Origin: Rhodospirillales bacterium
GTDB lineage: Bacteria; Pseudomonadota; Alphaproteobacteria; UBA828
Assembly (NCBI GenBank): GCA_026712885.1
Contig: JAPOPO010000013.1
Span: 1 to 5,146, forward strand
Direction of reading: 5' to 3'
DNA length: 5,146 nt
Below are positions 1 through 5,146 of the stretch, in pieces. A program made the position numbers and the translations under genes. How positions within the stretch are numbered: the first letter of the stretch is position 1; every line of letters starts with the position of its first letter. The notes below the pieces were generated by a model. That model was not told the DNA's origin. It was given only the letters and a program-made list of their open reading frames with translations, and searched no databases.

Positions 1-341
1 GGCTTCTCGCAGGCGATGCCGCGCAGCCGCTTGCCGCCCTTCACCGCCTTGTGGATCGCCTGCATGGTGGCGACGCGGGTGTCGTTGGGCGAGAGGATCC
101 AGAGCGCGTCCACGTCCTTCGCGGCGATCAGCTTGTCGAGCGACGAATGAGCCGTGCAGGGCCCGAGGCCGAGCTCGTCGGCGCGCTTGGCCAGCGCGGC
201 GCGGCTCTCCTTCGTCGGGCTGTAGACCCCGGTGATGGCGCAGTTGCGCACGCCGGTGAAGGATTCGAGGTGGAAGCGCGCGATGAAGCCCGCGCCGATC
301 ATCCCGATGCGGAGCGTCTTGAGCGGCTTGCGCTGGGCCAT
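1..341 (-). CDS. Gfo/Idh/MocA-family oxidoreductase, N-terminal part (runs off the window)
   Basis: The first 113 codons of a GC-rich gene are present and the rest lies beyond base 1. The protein opens with a short basic leader, then a beta strand and the nucleotide-binding motif GAGFIA at residues 16-21, as in the NAD(P)-binding Rossmann fold of Gfo/Idh/MocA dehydrogenases. The visible part ends with CEKP at residues 111-114; the EKP motif carries the lysine conserved near the active site of this family. Members oxidise or reduce sugars, inositols and related polyols in the cytoplasm, but the substrate-binding C-terminal domain is missing, so the substrate cannot be named. The ATG at 341 is chosen because a strong purine-rich site lies 7 bases upstream and the Rossmann motif begins at the usual distance. 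It follows a 287-base gap containing repeat debris, so it is probably a separate transcription unit from the accessory genes at higher coordinates. Confidence 0.9.
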   Translation of the reverse strand, partial: MAQRKPLKTLRIGMIGAGFIARFHLESFTGVRNCAITGVYSPTKESRAALAKRADELGLGPCTAHSSLDKLIAAKDVDALWILSPNDTRVATMQAIHKAVKGGKRLRGIACEK

Positions 342-348
342 GGTCTTT

Positions 349-356
349 CCCTCCCC
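349..356 (-). promoter_or_regulatory. Ribosome binding site of the oxidoreductase gene
   Basis: On the minus strand the sequence GGGGAGGG lies 7 bases before the ATG at 341. It is a strong Shine-Dalgarno match and fixes the start codon. Confidence 0.7.
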
Positions 357-400
357 TGCTACCGATGCGAGCCGGCATTATGACACTTGATCCCGAGACG

Positions 401-526
401 CCACAGAAAGCCGGTCAGACCACATTGTTGTTCGGCGCGGGTGTTTGACGCCGATCTTCACTGTAACCTATTGATAAAGCTAAATACTAGGGGGTCACGA
501 TTCGACGCTTAACAACAATTCTGTGG
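401..526. repeat. Nested inverted repeat
   Basis: The right arm at 511-526 reads AACAACAATTCTGTGG. Its reverse complement is found on the left in two blocks: CCACAGAA at 401-408 and ATTGTTGTT at 424-432, separated by 15 extra bases. The two 8-9 base matches are in the correct nested order, so the segment could fold into a long interrupted stem with a 15-base bulge. A smaller hairpin (TCGGCG at 432-437 with CGCCGA at 449-454) lies inside. It may be a degenerate terminal repeat or a protein-binding structure. Arms this short can also arise by chance. Confidence 0.4.
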
Positions 527-540
527 GGCCAATGCGTCGC

Positions 541-580
541 ACCGTCCGTCTATGTCCGCCCATATCCGGCTATGTCCGCG
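541..580. repeat. 10-base imperfect tandem repeats (TATGTCCGC type)
   Basis: Three abutting 10-mers are visible: TATGTCCGCC (551-560), CATATCCGGC (561-570) and TATGTCCGCG (571-580). A weaker fourth copy precedes them, ACCGTCCGTC (541-550). The spacing is exactly one helical turn, so a protein bound to each unit would sit on the same face of the DNA. Such arrays occur just inside the ends of some insertion sequences as transposase sites and next to recombinase attachment sites. They start about 50 bases from the point where the nuclease gene breaks off. Confidence 0.6.
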
Positions 581-629
581 AATTATTCCGATTTAGTGGT
601 CATTACGACCCAACTTCAGGGTGTGTACA
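541..629 (-). mobile_element. Possible end of an insertion sequence or other mobile element (relic)
   Basis: The nuclease reading frame stays family-like up to its Asp-Tyr motif and then turns into unrelated sequence. On the minus strand the break reads GACTACAA followed by TGTACACACC. GACTACAA fits the start of an Asp-Tyr-Lys codon set, so foreign DNA would begin with TG at 629. An element starting with TG and carrying repeated short sites (541-580) just inside it resembles the ends of IS21-type elements. No transposase gene, matching opposite end or target duplication can be seen, so this would be a relic left after a deletion. An attachment-site remnant of an island is the main alternative. 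Confidence 0.3.
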
Positions 630-2917
630 TTGTAGTCGCGCACCAGGGCGCGGCGGTCGTCTGCCGAGACATCCAGCCGGTCGATGTGGCCCCTGATGCG
701 GAAGCCGGTATCCGGAATTGAGACGGGCGCTTGGGCGTCCCAGGGGATTGCCCCAACGGACCTGGGCTCCATCCCGCCGAACGGGACCTCGCCATAGGCA
801 TGTGCGCCTGCGAGGTCTCCGTCGCGGAAGGCGAGCGCCCGGCTGCACAGCGCGCGCGCCTCGTCGAGCGTGCGGCGCCAGATCACGGGCGGGGGTACGG
901 CCTGATCGCTCTTCCATTCTCGTGCGACCTCTGCGGCGGCCCCGTCTACAGCGGCGGCGATCCGTTGGTCCGAAGCGTTGGCGAGGCCGCCATCCGCCTC
1001 CAGCGTCCGCAAGGCGCGGTCGAGGGTGTAGTGAACGAGATTGCCCATGGCGAGCGCGTCGAGCGTCAGGGGATCGTCGCTGCTCTCCGGCGCATCCCAG
1101 CGCAGCCCGTAGCGCCAGACGAAGCCCAAGGGGTTGCGCAGGAGCATGCGCAGCGAGTTCGCCGATTGGGTGCGCTCGAGAATGGCATGGATGAGCGGAT
1201 GGTCCGGGCGGACCGCACCGTCGTGGGGCGTGATCTCCGCGCGCAGCCAGTCGAACCAGCAGCCCGATGCTGAGCGCGCCTGGGGCAGGCTGCGGAACTC
1301 TTCTGGCCGCGCCATGAGCCGGTCGGTCTCGCTGAAGGCGTGCGCGGGCACGCGGTTGCGCGGCACGTACTCCTCGCTCGCCTGCACCTGGAGCAACAGC
1401 GTGCTGCGGCCGAGCAGCCGGCCTTCCTCGTCCCGGCGGGCGCGGGACAGCACGATCTCGCTCCCCGTCGTCGCAAGGATGGTCGCGAAGTCTCGTCGGT
1501 CGGCGGCGGCGACGGGCAGCGGGTCGAGCTCGGCCGTCGGCACGATGTGATCGGAGAGGAGGCGGTCCTCCGCCAGGGTGCGCGGCCAGCGCGCGGAGTT
1601 GAGGCCAAGCAGGCGCACGAAGCGCCGGGGCTATGCCGCGAGCGCGCTCGCCGGCATCCAGCAGGCCGAGACGCAGGCGTCGAGGCCGTCCTCCTGCTTC
1701 AGTGTCTCCAGGGTGAGGTCGAGCGATGCGGCCGGGCCGGCGGCGAGCGCCTTGCGCCAGATCGCGCGCACCCGCGCATGCAGCAGCGTCTCTCCGGCCT
1801 CCTCCGCAGCCTCGATGCCTCGGGAGAGCAGGCCGACGATAGCGGCGAGCGCCGCGCCGTGGTCTTTCCCGTCAAGCCGGCGCCCGGCCATCGGCCCGTC
1901 GATCACGCGCGTCCAGGCCTCGGCCGACGAAAGCGGCGAATCGGTCGGCAGGATACGCGGCCAGCCCTCGGGCAGGTCCGCGAACGGGCCGGGATGGGCG
2001 CGGAGCAACGTGTTCAGCCGCCGCATCCGCGTCTGGGAGAGGCCGCGCAGCAGGATGTCCGCGAGCGCCGCAGCCGCCTGTCCCTCGCGGCTCGCCGTGA
2101 CCTTGACACCGTGCACGAAGTGCAAGTCGAGGCTGGCGACAGCGCGGAGCGAGAGCAGGTGGTCGTCGTAGTCGGCGGGCGTGGCCGAGGCGATGACGAT
2201 CTCGGCAGGCTCCGCCCGGCCGGAGGCGAGAAGCTGCCGCGCCCAGCGCATCGCCTCGACCGCCTCGTGATAGGCCGTGGCCGCGCTGACGGCGGCAACC
2301 TCAGGTGTTCGCGCCTCGTCCCGCACGATCTCGATTGCCTTGCCATCGAGCCAGCCGGGCACTGGCCGGGGCCCCGCGATCCAGCGCACCGGCACGTGGC
2401 CGGCGAGCGCGTGCAGCAGAGGCCGCCACACGGGCGATAGCTCAGTGATGCCGACGATCTCGATGGGCCCGAACAGCGCCGGCGCATGTTCCAGCCGCGC
2501 GCTCCCCGCAGCGACGAGATCGCTAGGACGCATCATCGCCGGCGGCAGCGCGTCCACGACCGCCGCCTCCAGGCTGGCGATGGACTGGAGGCGCGGATGC
2601 TCGCCGCCACGCGCCTGAAGGTCCACGCCGGCCCGCCACGCCTTGCGCAGCGTGTCAGCAGCGGCGTCCACCATGCCGGGCAGCGCCTTGATCCCGTCGA
2701 GCTCGCCCAGCGCCGTCTCCGGCAGAACCGCCGTAATGGCCTCCCGCAGCGCATCGTCATCGACCGGCTGCGCCAATCCGCCCGCGAGCCGCGCCGCCAG
2801 CTGCTCGAAGGTCATGATCTGCAGCCCCTGCCGCCGCCCCCGCGCCGCCTCCAGCCGCAGCTCCCGCATCCTAAGCAGGCTATGGGTGATTACCGCGTGG
2901 CGCGTGGTTTTCTGCAA
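593..2917 (-). pseudogene. AddB-like helicase/PD-(D/E)XK nuclease gene, broken by an amber stop and 3' truncation
   Basis: Read from the TTG at 2917, one frame encodes 428 residues, meets TAG at 1631-1633, and continues open without a frame change to the TAA at 593, about 774 residues in all. The N-terminal half resembles the inactive helicase-like domain of AddB-type proteins (VITHSLLRMRELRLEAAR near residues 9-26, then MTFEQLAARLAGG). After the stop the frame resumes with PRRFVRLLGLNSARWPR, a helicase-to-nuclease linker typical of the family, so the halves were once one protein. The nuclease part shows LVHYTLD, the acidic motif GEVPFG, GHIDRLD and RDY. The next residue should be the catalytic Lys but is Asn, and unrelated sequence follows to the stop; the Q-x-x-x-Y region is absent. 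Intact AddB works with AddA to resect DNA double-strand breaks; no AddA gene is visible. Initiation at the GTG at 1618 lacks a ribosome site. Probably non-functional as a nuclease. Confidence 0.85.
1631..1633 (-). other. In-frame amber codon splitting the AddB-like gene
   Basis: The minus-strand codons read GCG GCA TAG CCC CGG CGC TTC GTG. Upstream and downstream family-like sequence is in the same frame, so the lesion is a single nonsense codon rather than a frameshift. A one-base change from CAG (Gln) or TCG (Ser) would create it. A base-calling error cannot be excluded from the sequence alone. Confidence 0.8.
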
Positions 2918-2923
2918 CTTCGT

Positions 2924-2928
2924 TCCTT
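2924..2928 (-). promoter_or_regulatory. Ribosome binding site deciding the TTG start of the AddB-like gene
   Basis: AAGGA on the minus strand lies 6 bases before TTG at 2917, and an in-frame TAA at 2927-2929 rules out any earlier start. No ATG is available near the expected N-terminus, so TTG is the best choice. The 84-base gap to the protease gene stop at 3002 contains no clear terminator or promoter, so both could share one transcript. Confidence 0.5.
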
Positions 2929-3001
2929 ATCTTCCGGCTTCCAATCTGGAGTTCGATTCTTTAAGAAAGGTTTTTCCTGTCTTGATTCGGTTAAATCGTG
3001 T

Positions 3002-3619
3002 TCACAAATCATAAAGTAGTGGTTCCACACCGCCATTATCTCCTCGAACGAATAAATTGAATCCAAACTGCTTACAGAGTGGCAGCATGCGATTCTTCAT
3101 CTTACGGGCCACTCTGCGAATGCGGCCGTCCGCACCCCCGGTATTGTTAGCCTTGTAGTAGCTCGCCCAAGAATACAAATCGATCGAAGCTCCTTCCAAC
3201 CAACTGGCTTCCTCACTATATCCAGCGATCCAACATACATTACTACGCTCGAGAAGAAAATAAACCGTATCTGCATTTTCTGTGAGACAACTGCTAAGAT
3301 ATAAGCCGGTTATGCTGCGATTGGACAACATGTTCCCAAGACGAGTTCGGCTCACTCCATTTCGATCCTTTCGCTCTGCACCGCATATCCCATCTTCCCA
3401 TCCATGTGCTGCAATGTATAGATTCCGAATATACTCTTTCTTTGACACGCGATGAATTATTTCCTTGAGGGAGGGAGCATTGTTGAACATTTCATAATGG
3501 TACGCGTCGGGATTGTCCCTTTTTATCGTTGCGATAATCTCAAATAGGCCTCGTACAGAGGTATTTCCTTCTTCCCACCATCGGCTTTCCACGACCGCAA
3601 CATCTAGCGCACCTGTCAT
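3002..3619 (-). CDS. Small caspase-fold (CHAT/C14-like) cysteine protease, putative
   Basis: This encodes 205 residues with no signal peptide or membrane segment, so probably cytoplasmic. A hydrophobic strand ends in His-Gly (NLYIAAHG, His72), and 39 residues later a second strand ends in a cysteine (GLYLSSC, Cys111). This is the arrangement of the catalytic dyad in caspase-fold peptidases, where His and Cys are typically about 40-50 residues apart. A third strand with WIAGYSEEASWLEGAS (130-145) follows, resembling the GY-x-x-x-x-x-W segment of bacterial caspase-like proteins. An N-terminal strand (VAVVESRW) completes the picture. It lacks the repeat or sensor domains often fused to such proteases. 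Its ATG overlaps the stop of the AAA-WYL gene (ATGA), implying translational coupling and a linked role. GC is about 45%, far below the neighbours. The substrate is unknown; a role in defence or cell death is inference. It could also be a caspase-fold protein without activity. Confidence 0.65.
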   Translation of the reverse strand: MTGALDVAVVESRWWEEGNTSVRGLFEIIATIKRDNPDAYHYEMFNNAPSLKEIIHRVSKKEYIRNLYIAAHGWEDGICGAERKDRNGVSRTRLGNMLSNRSITGLYLSSCLTENADTVYFLLERSNVCWIAGYSEEASWLEGASIDLYSWASYYKANNTGGADGRIRRVARKMKNRMLPLCKQFGFNLFVRGDNGGVEPLLYDL

Positions 3620-5146
3620 CGCGTATTCCCTTCAATACTCGGTAGAATTCCAGTCACCCCATGATGTCTCGAGAGGCCTGAGCAAATGTCCGCTAACCGC
3701 TGGCGAAGGCGGGTGGGGTGTTCGACGGTGACGCTGTCGCCCCAGGTGACGAGGTGCCAGCACATCTCGTCGATGCCGCCGGCGGTGAAGCGGACCGTGA
3801 GCGTGCCGTTGGCATTCTCCTCCATCGCTTGGCTGGGGTGGAAGAGGAAGGCGGCGGCATCGCGCTTCGCCTCGGGCGTGAAGCACAGCACGACGTCCAC
3901 CGGCTCCTCCTGGAAGGTGCCGAAGGAGCGCCGCGCATACGACTCCAGATCGAAGCCGGGATTGCGCGCGAAGCTCTCGCTCGTCACGCGGGCCTCGCTC
4001 ATGTTGCTGAGCCGCCACAGCCGCATGTGCTTGCTCTTCCAGTCCGTCCGCCCCACCAGGAAGGGGCGATTGCCGTAGAGCAGGCCGTAGGGCTCGATGC
4101 GCTGGCTGCTGTGCCGGCCCGTGGACTGCGACAGGTAGCGGACCTCGACGATGTGGCAGGTGGTGATGGCCTCGCGCAGGCGCGCGAGCAGGTCCCTGAG
4201 CGTCGCGATCCCCGCAGGCGGCGCGAGACCGAAATAGGTGCGGAACGCCGCCTCGGCCTGCGCCGGCGAGAGGTAGTCGAGCGCGACCTTGAAGACGAAG
4301 CGCCTGAGGGTCGCCGCATCCAGATGCTCGCCGAAGTTCGTGGTGCAGGCGAAGGGCAGCGGGTGACTCTCCATCCAGGTGAGCATCTCGTTCACCTGGC
4401 TCACCTCCCAGGATCGCTCGGCGCCGCGCCGGTCGGCGAGCAGCGAGTCGGCCTCATCGAAGATCAGGAAGGCGCCTGTGTCTCGCGCCTCGGCGAAGGC
4501 AGCGGCGACCAGCTTCTCCGTCCCTCCGACCCACATCGACTTCAGGTCGGAGGCCCGCTTCTGCATTACCTCGATCCCCATTCTCTCGGCGAGGTAGCGG
4601 ACGTAAGCGCTCTTGCCCGTTCCTGGTGGGCCCTGCAGAGAGAGGGAGAAACGCCGCTCGCCGCTGGCCGCCAGGCTGTCCGCCAATACGACCGGGTCGG
4701 TATCGGCCCGGATCAGGGCGGGGTCGAAGAGCGGCGGTGCCCCTTGCGGCGGCGCTTCGCACGAGAGCACCCGGGAGAGGCCGCGCACCCCCAGCCGCAC
4801 CGTGTCGATACCACCCCCTGCGATTTGAGCCGCGGCCGTCGCGCCGGCGGCCACGCCAGGGGTCGCGGCGAACTCCCGCGCCAGCGCGTGCGCCTCGTCG
4901 GGCCCCGCCTCGATCCCGTGGTGCTCGAGCTGGCGCTTCCAGACTTGCTCCCTGACTGCGGCGGTCGGTGGGCGCAGCTCCAATGCGAACATCATCCGAC
5001 GCAAGAGGGCCTTGCTGACAGCGCTCGCGTCGTTCAGCACCCAGAGCGTCGGCGCCGGCGCCCGCTCCAGCAACCGGTGCATGTACACCTTGGAACCGCC
5101 GCTGCGCGAACCGGAGAAAAACGACTGCCGGAAGAGCGAGAGGCCA
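3616..5146 (-). CDS. AAA+ ATPase fused to a WYL/WCX sensor module (5' end outside window)
   Basis: The frame is open to the window edge; codons before the GTG at 5088 encode family-like sequence (SGSRSGGSKVYMHRLLE), so the true start lies upstream. Numbering from 5088: residues 15-45 (LWVLNDAS, LLRRMMFALELRPP) look like the sensor and arginine-finger end of a first AAA domain. Residues 146-290 form a full second one with Walker A GPPGTGKS (153-160), Walker B FLIFDEAD (207-214), sensor TTN (249-251) and LRR (261-263). At about residue 296 (near base 4200) it passes directly into a WYL domain (LLARLREAITTCHIVEVRY, then EPYGLLYGNRPFLVGRTD) and a WCX-like tail (VDVVLCFTPEA, AAAFLFHPSQ, WHLVTWGDSVTV). 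WYL domains bind ligands, often nucleic acids, and normally follow a DNA-binding HTH, absent here. The ATPase probably remodels protein or DNA complexes; WYL may gate it. This could be a native architecture or a deletion fusion of two adjacent genes. Confidence 0.85.
   Translation of the reverse strand, partial: GLSLFRQSFFSGSRSGGSKVYMHRLLERAPAPTLWVLNDASAVSKALLRRMMFALELRPPTAAVREQVWKRQLEHHGIEAGPDEAHALAREFAATPGVAAGATAAAQIAGGGIDTVRLGVRGLSRVLSCEAPPQGAPPLFDPALIRADTDPVVLADSLAASGERRFSLSLQGPPGTGKSAYVRYLAERMGIEVMQKRASDLKSMWVGGTEKLVAAAFAEARDTGAFLIFDEADSLLADRRGAERSWEVSQVNEMLTWMESHPLPFACTTNFGEHLDAATLRRFVFKVALDYLSPAQAEAAFRTYFGLAPPAGIATLRDLLARLREAITTCHIVEVRYLSQSTGRHSSQRIEPYGLLYGNRPFLVGRTDWKSKHMRLWRLSNMSEARVTSESFARNPGFDLESYARRSFGTFQEEPVDVVLCFTPEAKRDAAAFLFHPSQAMEENANGTLTVRFTAGGIDEMCWHLVTWGDSVTVEHPTRLRQRLADICSGLSRHHGVTGILPSIEGNTR
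3628..3633 (-). promoter_or_regulatory. Ribosome binding site inside the AAA-WYL gene end, serving the protease gene
   Basis: GAAGGG on the minus strand lies 8 bases before the ATG at 3619 and within the last codons of the upstream gene. Together with the 4-base ATGA overlap (3616-3619) it supports coupled translation and fixes the start of the protease-like protein. Confidence 0.6.

Larger units (their letters stand above)
342..592. other. Gene-free stretch with repeats, probable recombination scar
   Basis: No convincing coding frame is seen on either strand. The part from about 420 to 600 is less GC-rich than the flanking genes. It holds the oxidoreductase ribosome binding site, a nested inverted repeat (401-526) and a run of 10-base imperfect tandem repeats (541-580). 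On the minus strand CATAAT (377-382) could be a -10 box for the oxidoreductase gene, but no good -35 box sits at a suitable distance, so no promoter is claimed. No clear terminator hairpin followed by a T run was found. Its position between a truncated gene and an intact gene of unrelated function fits a boundary between accessory and core DNA; that is inference. Confidence 0.5.
2905..3660. other. Low-GC cassette inserted in a GC-rich operon
   Basis: Hand counts of three 60-base lines inside (3061-3120, 3181-3240, 3421-3480) give 28, 29 and 25 G+C, about 45%, against 42 of 60 (70%) for 4681-4740 in the flanking ATPase gene. The change is abrupt near 2905 and near 3660. The cassette contains the whole protease-like gene, the 84-base spacer after it and the last dozen or so codons of the AAA-WYL gene. 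No target duplication or inverted ends were found at the two borders. The contrast suggests acquisition from a lower-GC source; that is inference. Confidence 0.6.

Noticed and set aside
381..391. TGACACTTGAT as the opposite terminal repeat of the element beginning at 629
   Set aside because: The match to TGTACACACCC is weak, and no direct repeat flanks the 381-629 interval.
496..512. tRNA T-arm-like ATTCGA sequence, possible tRNA 3' end as an integration site
   Set aside because: The bases flanking the putative loop do not pair, no acceptor stem or CCA is present, and the rest of a tRNA cannot be found on either strand.
541..580. CRISPR-like repeats
   Set aside because: The units are only 10 bases and abut with no spacers; there are no cas genes nearby.
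731..1273. Plus-strand open frame of 180 codons
   Set aside because: It is antisense to the nuclease half and shows no recognisable motif or ribosome binding site.
593..1618. Separate nuclease gene starting at GTG 1618
   Set aside because: The GTG is in the same frame as the upstream half, no ribosome binding site precedes it, and family-like sequence (PRRF) lies before it. It is better read as part of one broken gene.
1631..1633. Recoded TAG (pyrrolysine) as a programmed residue
   Set aside because: Nothing in the window suggests pyrrolysine machinery, the family has no such residue, and the same gene is also truncated, so simple decay is more likely.
1340..2440. Long plus-strand open frame of 366 codons
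   Set aside because: It lies opposite the AddB-like gene, has an Arg/Gly/Ala-rich composition with no domain, and is the usual antisense shadow of a GC-rich gene.
5086..5088. GTG start codon for the AAA-WYL gene
   Set aside because: The frame stays open to the window edge and the upstream codons encode AAA-like sequence, so the gene starts outside the window.

Overview
The window is about two-thirds GC over most of its length, and every supportable gene lies on the minus strand. The GC content, codon use and protein types suggest an alphaproteobacterium, possibly of the Hyphomicrobiales or Rhodospirillales; this is an inference from style, not from a marker gene. Transcription runs from high to low coordinates.

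Layout in transcription order. (1) 5146 to 3616: the 3' part of a gene for a protein with the end of one AAA domain, a complete AAA+ ATPase domain with all catalytic motifs, and then, in the same frame, a WYL/WCX ligand-sensing module lacking its usual helix-turn-helix. (2) 3619 to 3002: a small gene of about 45% GC that overlaps the first by ATGA. It encodes a 205-residue protein whose spaced His-Gly and Ser-Cys motifs look like a minimal caspase-fold cysteine protease. (3) 2917 to 593: an AddB-like helicase/PD-(D/E)XK nuclease gene, broken by an in-frame amber codon at 1631-1633 and truncated inside the nuclease active site at about 629. (4) 342 to 628: a gene-free stretch with short tandem repeats and nested inverted repeats, possibly the relic end of a mobile element. 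(5) 341 to 1: the start of a Gfo/Idh/MocA-family dehydrogenase gene with its own ribosome binding site, probably outside the accessory locus.

Reading. WYL regulator, AAA ATPase and AddB-like helicase-nuclease belong together as a GC-rich DNA-processing neighbourhood. Here it appears remodelled: the ATPase and WYL genes are fused, a low-GC protease cassette has been placed between them and the nuclease, and the nuclease has decayed. No AddA-like (UvrD) partner is visible. One hypothesis is that the surviving pair, an AAA-WYL sensor/motor and a translationally coupled caspase-like protease, forms a defence or cell-suicide module that no longer needs the nuclease. The individual domain calls are well supported. 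The joint function is inference.
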